64,000 bases of DNA. Origin: Frateuria_A sp051900425 (GTDB lineage Bacteria > Pseudomonadota > Gammaproteobacteria > Xanthomonadales > Rhodanobacteraceae). Under the pieces are notes generated by a model. It worked only from the letters and a program-made list of their open reading frames with translations, was not told the origin of the DNA and did no database searches. Position numbers and translations under genes: made by a program. This document shows positions 1-7,421 of the stretch, piece after piece (positions within the stretch are counted from its first letter, which is position 1; every line of letters begins with the position of its first letter). The DNA is taken from NCBI RefSeq assembly GCF_051900425.1, contig NZ_JBHZGK010000012.1:27233-91232 (forward strand), read 5' to 3'.

Positions 1-95
1 CTGACGGCGGCGACCGCGTAGCCGGCCTTCTCGAGCAGCGTGGTGAACACGCGCACGTCGGTCGGTGAGTCGTCGATGATGAGAATCTTTGCCAC
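1..95 (-). CDS. pilH: PilH-type response regulator (5' part only)
   Basis: Only the first 31 codons lie in the window; the rest runs off the left edge. The start is GTG, preceded by GGGGAGA, and the product begins MAKILIIDDSPTDVRVF, the first strand of a CheY-like receiver with its paired acidic Asp residues. It starts 36 bases after pilG ends on the same strand, as pilH does in the Pil-Chp chemosensory pathway that controls type IV pilus retraction. The phosphorylated Asp is not in view, so the name rests on the N-terminus and on synteny. Confidence 0.85.
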   Translation of the reverse strand, partial: MAKILIIDDSPTDVRVFTTLLEKAGYAVAAV

Positions 96-131
96 AGGTC
101 TCCCCTATAAGACGCTGCAGTCAGTGGTTTT

Positions 132-533
132 TCAGACCGTGCTGACGTGACGATGGATGGCCCCAAGCAGTTCGTCGCGGGTGAACGGCTTGGTCAGGTA
201 TTGCTCGGCGCCGACGATGCGGCCGCGCGCCTTGTCGAAGAGGCCGTCCTTGGAGCTCAGCATGATCACCGGCGTGGCGCGGAACTGCGGGTTGTTCTTG
301 ATCAGCGCGCAGGTCTGGTAGCCGTCCAGGCGGGGCATCATGATGTCGACGAAGATGATCGCCGGCTTCTGGTCGGAGATCTTCGCCAGCGCCTCGAAGC
401 CGTCGACGGCCGTGAGGACCTCGCAGCCTTCCTTCTTGAGCAGGGTTTCGGCCGTGCGCCGGATGGTCTTGGAGTCATCGATCACCATGACCTTCAGACC
501 GGACAAGCCGTTGTCGCTCGTATTCAAGTTCAC
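132..533 (-). CDS. pilG: Twitching motility response regulator PilG
   Basis: Stand-alone CheY-like receiver of 133 residues, the usual PilG size. The acidic pair is D19-D20, the phospho-acceptor D63 sits in FVDIMMPRLDG, the switch Ser is near 93-94 and the conserved Lys is K115 (LTKPF). In the family PilG is phosphorylated by the hybrid kinase ChpA and promotes pilus extension and cAMP synthesis. pilH follows; gshB is divergent upstream, as in xanthomonads and Pseudomonas aeruginosa. A long leader with a possible attenuator precedes it. Confidence 0.95.
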   Translation of the reverse strand: MNLNTSDNGLSGLKVMVIDDSKTIRRTAETLLKKEGCEVLTAVDGFEALAKISDQKPAIIFVDIMMPRLDGYQTCALIKNNPQFRATPVIMLSSKDGLFDKARGRIVGAEQYLTKPFTRDELLGAIHRHVSTV

Positions 534-602
534 TCAACCCCCCTGGTGCCCGCCCGAGGCTCAGGTAAGGCACACGGGCCGGGCGGATGCCGACCAGTGT
601 GC

Positions 603-633
603 AAAAAAAACCGCAACTTGTTCTGTGGTTGCG
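603..633 (-). terminator. Terminator-like hairpin in the pilG leader
   Basis: Minus strand: a 6-bp stem CGCAAC/GTTGCG with a 10-base loop, one G, then eight T. It lies between the predicted promoter and pilG, so it may act as an attenuator. The stem is short. Confidence 0.4.
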
Positions 634-666
634 TTCCGATTGCCGGCAACGCACTCGATGCGTTGC

Positions 667-695
667 TGTTTACCGCCTGACAGAAGCGGCGTCAA
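667..695 (-). promoter_or_regulatory. Putative sigma70 promoter for pilGH
   Basis: On the minus strand TTGACG (695-690) is separated by 17 bases from TAAACA (672-667). It points at pilG, giving a leader of about 125 bases. Prediction from hexamer match and spacing only. Confidence 0.45.
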
Positions 696-866
696 GCAAA
701 AATCAAGGCGTGGCGCCGGCTGAAGGTCAGTATCGGCAAACGCGTCAGTTCTTGAGCGAGCGCGTCAGAACTTGCCGCATTGCGCCCCCTCGGCGACCAT
801 CCAGACCTGCCGCGCCGCCACCCGCCCTTCCCCGGCGTCGCCCTCCCCTGCCATGGAGCATGTTTC

Positions 867-1829
867 ATGCCGCTTTCGGTCGCCGTGCTGATGGATCCCA
901 TCCGTGCCATCAAGATTGCCAAGGACACCACCTTCGCCATGCTGCTGGAGGCCCAGCGACGCGGGCATGCCCTCTTCTACATGGAGCAGGGCGACCTGGC
1001 GCTGCGCGACGGCGTCGCGCACGCGCGGCTCACGCCTCTGTCCGTCCGCGACGATCCCGCAGGCTGGTACGAACTGGGCCAGGAACAATGGCGGGAGCTG
1101 CGCGGGATCGACGTCGTGCTGATGCGCAAGGATCCACCGGTCGACGCCCAGTTCATCTACGACACCATGGTGCTGGAGGCAGCCCAGCGCGACGGCGTCC
1201 AGGTCGTCAACGACCCGCGCGCGCTACGCGACTGCAACGAGAAGGTCTTCGCGCTGCATTTTCCGCAGTGCATGGCGCCCACTCTGGTGGCGCGCGACCC
1301 CGCGGAGCTGCGCCGCTTTGTCGCCGAGCACGGCGAGGTCGTGCTCAAGCCGCTGGACGGCATGGGCGGGCGCGGCATCTTCCGGGTCCGAACCGGCGAT
1401 CCCAACCTCAACTCTATGCTCGAAACGCTGGTCGGTGGCGATTCCCACGGCGAGGGCCGGCAGTTCACCGTCGCCCAGAAGTTCATCCCGCAGATCAGCG
1501 CCGGGGACAAGCGGGTCCTGCTGGTCGACGGCGAACCGGTGCCCTACGCACTGGCGCGGATCCCGCAGGGCGACGAGTTCCGCGGCAACCTGGCTGCCGG
1601 CGGACGCGGCGTCGGCGTGCCGCTCAGCGAGCGCGACCGCTGGATCGCCGCACAGGTGGGCCCCGAACTGCGCCGCCGTGGCCTGCGCTTCGTCGGCCTG
1701 GACGTGATCGGCGACTACCTCACCGAGATCAACGTCACATCCCCGACGTGTGTGCGCGAACTGGACGCGCAGTTCGGGCTTAATATCGCCGGACTGCTGT
1801 TCGACGCGATCGAGAACGTCCCCGCGTGA
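867..1829 (+). CDS. gshB: Glutathione synthetase
   Basis: ATP-grasp ligase of 320 residues, the family length, joining gamma-glutamylcysteine and glycine in the cytosol to complete glutathione. Visible are the N-terminal substrate motif (VLMRKDPPVDAQFIYDT), the glycine-rich ATP lid (LKPLDGMGGRGIFR) and the metal/ATP C-terminal motif (LTEINVTSPTC). The ATG chosen begins PLSVAVLMDPI, matches known GshB N-termini and has GGAG about 8 bases upstream; the open frame extends 29 codons further without family similarity. The stop overlaps the next start (GTGA), so it is coupled to the TonB-like gene. Confidence 0.96.
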   Translation: MPLSVAVLMDPIRAIKIAKDTTFAMLLEAQRRGHALFYMEQGDLALRDGVAHARLTPLSVRDDPAGWYELGQEQWRELRGIDVVLMRKDPPVDAQFIYDTMVLEAAQRDGVQVVNDPRALRDCNEKVFALHFPQCMAPTLVARDPAELRRFVAEHGEVVLKPLDGMGGRGIFRVRTGDPNLNSMLETLVGGDSHGEGRQFTVAQKFIPQISAGDKRVLLVDGEPVPYALARIPQGDEFRGNLAAGGRGVGVPLSERDRWIAAQVGPELRRRGLRFVGLDVIGDYLTEINVTSPTCVRELDAQFGLNIAGLLFDAIENVPA

Positions 1830-2692
1830 GTGCCACCGCCCGCCGCCCCGATACCCCGGATCCGATCGGGGCGACTTTCCTGTTTTCCCTGTTGCTGCAC
1901 GGCGTGCTGGTGCTCGGCCTGACTTTCCATTTCGTCAAGCCGAAACCGAGCCTGCCGACGCTGGACGTGACCCTGGTCGACGTGGCCAACCGCGAAGCGC
2001 CCGACCAGGCCGACTTCCTGGCGCAGGCCAACAATCGCGGCGGCGGCAACAGCGACGAGATCGGCCGTCCGACCGAGCGGTTGTCGGGCCTGCTGCCGGT
2101 GCCGGGCAACGGCGTCGCCCCCGTGCCCCGGCAGGAGCAGCACCGGCAGGCCCAGCAAGCCACGCCGGACCGCCTGGTGACCACCATCGGCAACAGCCGG
2201 CACAAGGTGGCGAGCGACACGGCCAGCAAGGCCCGGCCGGAAACCGACCAGCCGCCTTCGGACCTCGAGCAGCTCCGGCAGGAAGCAGCCCGGCTGACCG
2301 CCGAACGGGACCGCAAGGTCAAGCGCTATGCCAAGCGGCCGGTGAAAAAGTTCCTGTCCGCCAACACCGCCGAAGGCATGTACGCGGCCTATCTCCACGG
2401 CTGGTTCAAGCGCGTCGAGCGCATCGGCAACCTCAACTATCCGGACGAGGCCAGGCGCGAGCACATCCACGGCGACCTCGAGGTCAGCGTGGGCCTGAAC
2501 CGCGACGGCAGCATCGCCGAGATCCAGATCATCCGAAGCTCCGGCTCGCCCCTGCTGGACGAGGCGGCCAAGCGCATCGTGCATCTGTCGGCACCGTTCC
2601 CGCCGTGGCCGCAGGACAAGCAGGGCACGACCATCCTCTACATCGACCGGGTGTGGGAGTTCGGCGCGGACGACACGCTTCGCCATCGCTGA
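1826..2692 (+). CDS. TonB-family energy transducer (TonB3-like)
   Basis: 288 residues: a short cytoplasmic N-terminus, one membrane segment at about 16-36 carrying the TonB S-x3-H signature (S21, H25), a Gln/Arg-rich periplasmic spacer with a likely coiled stretch near 140-165, and a TonB C-terminal domain (YPDEARREHIHGDLEVSV onward). TonB proteins use ExbBD-coupled proton motive force to energise outer-membrane proteins. Here no exbBD or receptor gene is adjacent; the place between gshB and yqgE is that of P. aeruginosa tonB3 (PA0406), which is linked to twitching motility. The spacer lacks the long Pro-Lys repeats of classical TonB. Start is GTG within the gshB stop. Confidence 0.85.
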   Translation: MSATARRPDTPDPIGATFLFSLLLHGVLVLGLTFHFVKPKPSLPTLDVTLVDVANREAPDQADFLAQANNRGGGNSDEIGRPTERLSGLLPVPGNGVAPVPRQEQHRQAQQATPDRLVTTIGNSRHKVASDTASKARPETDQPPSDLEQLRQEAARLTAERDRKVKRYAKRPVKKFLSANTAEGMYAAYLHGWFKRVERIGNLNYPDEARREHIHGDLEVSVGLNRDGSIAEIQIIRSSGSPLLDEAAKRIVHLSAPFPPWPQDKQGTTILYIDRVWEFGADDTLRHR

Positions 2693-2736
2693 AGCGCTGG
2701 CCTCCGGCCCAACGCGGCCGCTTCACATCGCGCGCG

Positions 2737-2767
2737 TTACAACGGATGCCCGCCTCCGCATTACAAT
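2737..2767 (+). promoter_or_regulatory. Putative promoter giving a leaderless yqgE mRNA
   Basis: TACAAT (2762-2767) lies exactly 6 bases before the yqgE ATG, placing the expected transcription start at or next to the start codon. The only -35-like hexamer, TTACAA (2737), is 19 bases away, so the match is imperfect. Confidence 0.35.
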
Positions 2768-2773
2768 GGCCGC

Positions 2774-3346
2774 ATGAGCGCCGTCCCCAACCTGCAGACT
2801 CTCGCCGGACATTTCCTGATCGCCATGCCCAGCCTGGCCGAGCCGCCGTTTTCGCGCAGCGTGGCTTTCCTGTGCCAGCACGACGAGGACGGCGCGGTCG
2901 GCCTGCTGGTGAACCGGCTTTCCGAATACCGGCTCGGCGACGTGCTGGCGCAGCTCAAGCTCGACTGCAGTGATCTGGAACTGGCTGACCGCCCGGTGCT
3001 GATCGGCGGCCCGGTGCAGCAGGAACGCGGCTTCGTGCTGCACCGCGAGCACGGGCACTGGGAATCGAGTTACCGCATCAACGCCGAATGGTCGGTGACG
3101 ACCTCGCGCGACATCCTGGTCGCCATGGCGGCCGGGGAGGGTCCCAACGACGCCCTGATGGCGCTGGGTTACGCCGGCTGGAGCGCCGGCCAGCTGGAGC
3201 AGGAGCTGAAGGACAACAGCTGGCTCACCGCCGAAGCGAACGAGCGGGTGATGTTCCACACGCCGCTGGAGGAGCGCTGGAGCGCCGCCGCCGGCCTGGT
3301 CGGTGTCGATCCGCTGCAGCTTCCCGGCTACGCAGGCCACGCGTGA
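2774..3346 (+). CDS. yqgE: YqgE/AlgH family protein (UPF0301)
   Basis: 190 residues, matching the DUF179/YqgE family: LAGHFLIAMPSL at the start, the LCQHDEDGAVGLLVNR segment, the VLIGGPVQQERGFVLH core and a C-terminal ALGYAGWSAGQLEQEL. The biochemical role is unknown; the P. aeruginosa homologue AlgH was linked to alginate regulation. It precedes ruvX, as in most gammaproteobacteria. No ribosome-binding site is evident, and the -10-like element just before the ATG suggests leaderless translation. Confidence 0.93.
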   Translation: MSAVPNLQTLAGHFLIAMPSLAEPPFSRSVAFLCQHDEDGAVGLLVNRLSEYRLGDVLAQLKLDCSDLELADRPVLIGGPVQQERGFVLHREHGHWESSYRINAEWSVTTSRDILVAMAAGEGPNDALMALGYAGWSAGQLEQELKDNSWLTAEANERVMFHTPLEERWSAAAGLVGVDPLQLPGYAGHA

Positions 3347-3383
3347 GGGCCTGGCGGGCGATCGACGGCACGGACCGCCGCGC

Positions 3384-3815
3384 ATGAGTTGCGTGCTGGG
3401 CTTCGATGTCGGCAGCAAGCTGATCGGGGTGGCCGTCGGCAATACCATCACCGCAAGTGCCCGTGCCCTGGCCGTGGTGCCCGTCCGGGACAGCGGACCG
3501 GACTGGAATCAGCTGGACGACCTGCACAGGCAATGGCAGCCGGACACGCTGGTCGTCGGCCTGCCGCTGGCGCTCGACGGCACCGTGCAGCCGGCCACCC
3601 GGCTCGCCCGCCGCTTCGCCGAACACCTGCGCGAGCGCTACCAGGGGCCGGTCGCGCTGGTGGACGAACAGTACAGCTCGCAGGAAGCCGCGCAGCGCTT
3701 CGCCGACGCGCGCGCCGCCGGCACCAAGCGCCGCAGCGACGCGGCCAACATCGACGCGGAAGCCGCCGCGGTGATCCTCGAACGCTGGCTTGCCGCCGCC
3801 TCCGCCTCCCACTAG
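3384..3815 (+). CDS. ruvX: Putative pre-16S rRNA nuclease / Holliday junction resolvase RuvX (YqgF)
   Basis: 143 residues with the RNase H-like fold signatures of YqgF: GFDVGSKLIGVAVGN with the first catalytic Asp, LVVGLPLALDG, the second acidic site in VDEQYSSQEA, and the terminal Asp in RSDAANIDAEAAA. The family trims the 5' end of 16S rRNA and has been proposed as a resolvase. The ATG starting MSCVLGF is preferred because upstream in-frame sequence overlaps yqgE and has no family similarity. The next gene is pyrB. Confidence 0.93.
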   Translation: MSCVLGFDVGSKLIGVAVGNTITASARALAVVPVRDSGPDWNQLDDLHRQWQPDTLVVGLPLALDGTVQPATRLARRFAEHLRERYQGPVALVDEQYSSQEAAQRFADARAAGTKRRSDAANIDAEAAAVILERWLAAASASH

Positions 3816-3833
3816 CTTGAGCCAGGCCATCGC

Positions 3834-4796
3834 ATGTTCATCCCTTCCCGCGCTTTCGAACCGCACGCCATGGGCACCCGCCTGCGCCATCTGACCACGC
3901 TGGAAAACCTGCCGCGCGCCTGCATCGAACGCCTGCTCGACCGCGCCCTGTCCATGCGCGACGCCTGCGCCCACGGCACCCGCAAGCTGGACCTGCTCAA
4001 CGGGCGCACGGTGCTCAACCTGTTCTTCGAGCCCTCCACCCGCACGCGCACCTCGTTCGAACTGGCCGCGCGCCGGCTCGGCGCCGACGTGATCAACTTC
4101 GACATCGGCTTCTCCTCGACCGCCAAGGGCGAGGAGCTGTTCGACACGCTGCACACGCTGGAAGCGATGCACCTGGACGCCATCGTGGTGCGCCACAAGA
4201 ACTCCGGCACGCCGGAGGAACTGGTGCGCCACGCGATGAGCGGCGTGTCGGTGATCAACGCCGGCGACGGCAACCGCGCCCATCCCACCCAGGGCCTGCT
4301 CGACGTGATGACCATCCGCGAGCACCGTCCGGATTTCGAGAACCTGGCGGTGGTGATCTGCGGTGACATCAAGCACTCGCGTGTAGCGCGCTCGGACGTG
4401 CACGCGCTTACCGCCATGGGCGTGCGCGAGATCCGCCTGTGCGGCCCTGCGCCGCTGATGCCTGCACCCGAAGAGTTCCCGCGCTGCGTGTTCGTCGAAC
4501 ACTTCGACGAGGCGATCGCCGGCGCCGACGTGGCGATCATGCTGCGCCTGCAGAAGGAACGCATGAGCGCCACCGAGCTTCCCGACGAGGCGGCCTACTT
4601 CGCCCGCTACGGCCTGGACACCCGCCGCCTGGCGCTCGCCGCCAAGGGTTGCCTGGTCATGCACCCGGGGCCGATCAACCGCGGCGTGGAGATCGCTTCG
4701 GAGGTGGCCGATGGCGCCCAGTCGAAGATCCTCGAACAGGTCGGCAACGGCGTGTTCGTGCGCATGGCGGTGCTGGGCGAACTGCTCGCCCGCTGA
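3834..4796 (+). CDS. pyrB: Aspartate carbamoyltransferase catalytic subunit
   Basis: First committed pyrimidine step: carbamoyl phosphate plus aspartate to carbamoylaspartate. The carbamoyl-phosphate loop FFEPSTRTRTSFELAAR, the GDGNRAHPTQGLLD motif, the DIKHSRVARS loop and C-terminal MHPGPINRGVE are intact. 320 residues; a second in-frame ATG at 3870 (MGTRLRHLTTL) is an equally good start and would give 308. The pyrR and pyrC genes that flank pyrB in Pseudomonas are absent here, so the Pseudomonas-type dodecamer with an inactive PyrC partner cannot be inferred. Confidence 0.95.
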   Translation: MFIPSRAFEPHAMGTRLRHLTTLENLPRACIERLLDRALSMRDACAHGTRKLDLLNGRTVLNLFFEPSTRTRTSFELAARRLGADVINFDIGFSSTAKGEELFDTLHTLEAMHLDAIVVRHKNSGTPEELVRHAMSGVSVINAGDGNRAHPTQGLLDVMTIREHRPDFENLAVVICGDIKHSRVARSDVHALTAMGVREIRLCGPAPLMPAPEEFPRCVFVEHFDEAIAGADVAIMLRLQKERMSATELPDEAAYFARYGLDTRRLALAAKGCLVMHPGPINRGVEIASEVADGAQSKILEQVGNGVFVRMAVLGELLAR

Positions 4797-4887
4797 GACC
4801 GCCCCCCCGACGGCAGGCACAGGCGGCCCACACCGAGGGCGCGGCATAATGGCCGCGCCTTTCTTCTTTTTTTCAGGGAACCGAATC

Positions 4888-6663
4888 ATGCGATCGACGA
4901 AGCGCACCCTCGCGCTGGCTTTGGCTGGCCTGTTGCTGGCGGCATGTGGACACAAGGACAAGGACGCCCCGCTGGCCTTCGTGCCGGCGGACACGCCCTA
5001 CGTGGTGGCCAACCTTGACGTGCTCGACGACGACACCCGCGCCGCCCTGCTGGCCCAGGCCGATGCCCAGATGCCGGCCGAAGTGACCCAGTTGCGTGCC
5101 GCCGCGGACGAAACGGCCGCGAAGGACCCGGACACCGCCAACCTGCTGCGTGCGTTCGCCAAGGAACTGGACGGCAAGTCGGTCGAGTCGTTCGCGCAGG
5201 GCGCCGGCCTGGACCTCAAGGGCTACTCCGCGCTCTACGGCGTTGGCCTGGCGCCGGTGCTGCGCTTCCAGCTCACCGACACCGACGCGTTCGAGGCCTT
5301 CGTGGGCCGGCTGGAAACCGCCTATGGCAAGAAACTCGACGTCGCCAACCTCGACAAGCAGAGCTATCGGCGCCACGTTTCGGGCGCCACGGGCACCCAG
5401 TTGATCCTGGCCGTGGTAGGAAAGCAGGCGGTGGCCGCGATCCTGCCGGCCGACGCCTCCCAGTCGCTGCTGCGCCAGGCGCTGGGCCTGGATCGCCCAG
5501 CCCGGAACCTGCAGGACGACGGCCGGCTGGCCAAGCTGGCCAAGGCCAAGGGCTACGAGAAGTGGGCCGTGGGCGAACTCGACCTGAGCCGCGCCCTGCC
5601 GCTCGCCGCCAGCGGCAAGGACCCGCTGTTCAACGCCCTGCTCAAGGCCCGCGCACAGGCCGAGTCGGCCAAGACCGGCGAGCCGGTGGCCAACCAGCTG
5701 CAGATCCCGCCCAGCTGCCAGGCCGATGCCACGCGCCTCGCCAGCCGCGTGCCGGCGCTGAGCTTCGGCTACACCCGGCTCGAGGCCAAGCACCAGGACA
5801 TGCGCTGGGACGTTTCGCTGGCCAGCGACATCACCCAGGCCTTCAGCGGGCTGAAGGTCGACCTGCCGGGGCTCGGCGCCACGCAGGCGACCTCGCCGTT
5901 CGAGTTCTTCCTGGGCCTACCGGTCGCGCAGGTGCGTGCGTTCTGGACCGCGCAGGCCGACGCGGTGGCGGCCAAGCCGTTCACCTGCCCCGCACTGACC
6001 GACCTCAACGACACCTTCGCCAAGCTCGGTCAGAGCATGCAGCAGGCGGCCATCCCGCCGTTCGGCGACCTGCTGGGCCTGGGACTTTCGCTGGACAGCT
6101 TCACGCCGGGCCAGGCCAATGCCATGCCGCAGTTCACGGGCCGACTGGTGCTTGGCACCAGCAACCCGGCCGGTCTGCTTGCGATGGGCCAGATGATGAC
6201 TCCCGCCCTGGCGCAGCTGAAGCTCACTGCCGATGGCAAGCCGGTGGCACTGCCGCCCACCCTGGCCAACATGTTCCACCAGCCGGCCTGGCTGGCGATG
6301 GGCCCCAAGAGCCTGGGGCTCGGCATCGGCGCGGGGGAGGACAGCAAGCTTGCCGACGCGCTCAAGGCACCGATCGGCAACGCGGGGCAGATGCTGCGCA
6401 TGCACCTGAATGGCCAGATGTACCTGGACTGGGTCAACCTGATGCAGCAGAAGGCCGACACCCTGGCCTCGGCAGCGGCGGCGCTGGGCAAGGATGATGC
6501 CGCCAATGCGGAGGACCCGGCCGACAAGGCCGCCACCGAGGCGCGCACCAAGGCGCAGTTCGAAGCCATGCGTGCGCAGGCCGCGCGCATCGAATCGATG
6601 GACGGCGAAGCACACGTCGACGGCGACGGCCTGGTGATCAGCAGCCAGACCACGCTCAAGTAA
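4888..6663 (+). CDS. Large predicted lipoprotein of unknown function
   Basis: 591 residues. The N-terminus is a lipoprotein signal peptide (basic MRSTKR, hydrophobic core, lipobox LLAAC with Cys at about 19), so the mature protein should be lipid-anchored. No enzyme motif is recognised. The body is Ala/Leu/Asp-rich, begins with FVPADTPYVVANLDVL, and carries a charged Ala/Asp/Lys-rich stretch near 530-560 likely to be helical. Frame-shifted reads upstream of this ATG lie inside pyrB and were dropped. It is followed by a strong hairpin, so it is probably monocistronic. The family resembles conserved xanthomonad proteins of unknown role. Confidence 0.75.
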   Translation: MRSTKRTLALALAGLLLAACGHKDKDAPLAFVPADTPYVVANLDVLDDDTRAALLAQADAQMPAEVTQLRAAADETAAKDPDTANLLRAFAKELDGKSVESFAQGAGLDLKGYSALYGVGLAPVLRFQLTDTDAFEAFVGRLETAYGKKLDVANLDKQSYRRHVSGATGTQLILAVVGKQAVAAILPADASQSLLRQALGLDRPARNLQDDGRLAKLAKAKGYEKWAVGELDLSRALPLAASGKDPLFNALLKARAQAESAKTGEPVANQLQIPPSCQADATRLASRVPALSFGYTRLEAKHQDMRWDVSLASDITQAFSGLKVDLPGLGATQATSPFEFFLGLPVAQVRAFWTAQADAVAAKPFTCPALTDLNDTFAKLGQSMQQAAIPPFGDLLGLGLSLDSFTPGQANAMPQFTGRLVLGTSNPAGLLAMGQMMTPALAQLKLTADGKPVALPPTLANMFHQPAWLAMGPKSLGLGIGAGEDSKLADALKAPIGNAGQMLRMHLNGQMYLDWVNLMQQKADTLASAAAALGKDDAANAEDPADKAATEARTKAQFEAMRAQAARIESMDGEAHVDGDGLVISSQTTLK

Positions 6664-6683
6664 GCCCGCACTGGGCTTGCCGC

Positions 6684-6716
6684 GCGGGGCGCCTTCAGGG
6701 GCGCCCCGCCTGCTTT
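6684..6716 (+). terminator. Hairpin after the lipoprotein gene
   Basis: Perfect 10-bp stem GCGGGGCGCC/GGCGCCCCGC with a 6-base loop, followed by only a weak T tract (CTGCTTTCC). A smaller AAGCCC/GGGCTT hairpin lies just before it. Likely terminator of the lipoprotein transcript. Confidence 0.5.
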
Positions 6717-6931
6717 CCGGCTTCCACGCAGCGCACGCGACCCGGGCGCACAACGGACAGCTCACCCTCCTTTCGCACCGCCCCAACCTTCCTTTCAGCC
6801 AGCCGTTCACAACGGTAATTGCCACTGAACGGCGAAGCGCCGGACGTACAACCTGTTCACGGCGGCCCTGTTGCCATGGTTTCCACGGTGCAAACGCATC
6901 GTGTTGCGACAGTCACCCGAAGGAGAGTGCC

Positions 6932-7315
6932 ATGCGTACCCATTCCGCGTTCCATCGAGCCTTCATCGCCGCCGGCCTGACCGCTGCGTTGGCCGCCGTG
7001 CCGTTCGCGCAGGCCCTCGCACAGGACGCCGACGCGCAGTCCAGCGGCAGCATGCAGTCCAGCAACCAGACCGTCCCGGGCAAGGTGGACGATGCCTGGA
7101 TCACCACCAAGGTGAAGTCCGAATTCGCGACCACGTCCGAAATCCCCGCCAGCAAGATCTCGGTGGACACCCACGACGGCATGGTGCGGCTTACCGGCAC
7201 GGTGGCCAGCAACATGGACAAGAACAAGGCCATCCAGGTGGCACACAGCGTCAAGGGCGTGAAGAGCGTCGACGCCACGGCCCTGACCGTGACAGCGGGC
7301 GCCGATACGCCGTAA
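6932..7315 (+). CDS. Secreted BON-domain protein
   Basis: 127 residues. A Sec signal peptide (hydrophobic core to about residue 25, cleavage near AQALAQ-D) is followed by a Ser/Gln-rich linker and one BON domain (about 53-122: DDAWITTKVKSEF, then GMVRLTGTV, then VKGVKSVDATALTV). BON proteins such as OsmY are periplasmic, stress-linked and thought to bind membranes or phospholipid surfaces; OsmY itself has two BON domains. AGGAGA lies 6 bases before the ATG. It stands alone between two terminators. Confidence 0.85.
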   Translation: MRTHSAFHRAFIAAGLTAALAAVPFAQALAQDADAQSSGSMQSSNQTVPGKVDDAWITTKVKSEFATTSEIPASKISVDTHDGMVRLTGTVASNMDKNKAIQVAHSVKGVKSVDATALTVTAGADTP

Positions 7316-7344
7316 AGCTGCCCTGCCGCCCGCGTGCGGCAAAC

Positions 7345-7373
7345 AAAAAAGGAGCCCTCGGGCTCCTTTTTTT
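7345..7373. terminator. Bidirectional rho-independent terminator
   Basis: Stem GGAGCCC/GGGCTCC with a 2-base loop, A-run before it and seven T after it. It sits between the converging BON-protein gene and pilU and can serve both. Confidence 0.9.
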
Positions 7374-7421
7374 CTGTCCCTCTGCGGGACGACGGGCGGT
7401 CGCGACGACTCTCGATGCCCG

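Larger units (their letters stand above)
534..866. other. Divergent pilG/gshB intergenic region
   Basis: No credible gene is seen. The pilG side holds a sigma70-like promoter, a perfect 8-bp hairpin (646-666) and a short hairpin followed by eight T on the minus strand (603-633). The half next to gshB is CG-rich and shows no clear promoter. Confidence 0.6.

Noticed and set aside
603..695. c-di-GMP (GEMM) riboswitch in the pilG leader
   Set aside because: The conserved GEMM core and tetraloop receptor arrangement are not found; only simple hairpins are present.
3225..4994. 589-codon minus-strand open frame across ruvX, pyrB and the lipoprotein start
   Set aside because: Antisense to well-recognised genes; composition (Ala/Gly/His/Arg-rich, no motifs) is that of a high-GC shadow frame.
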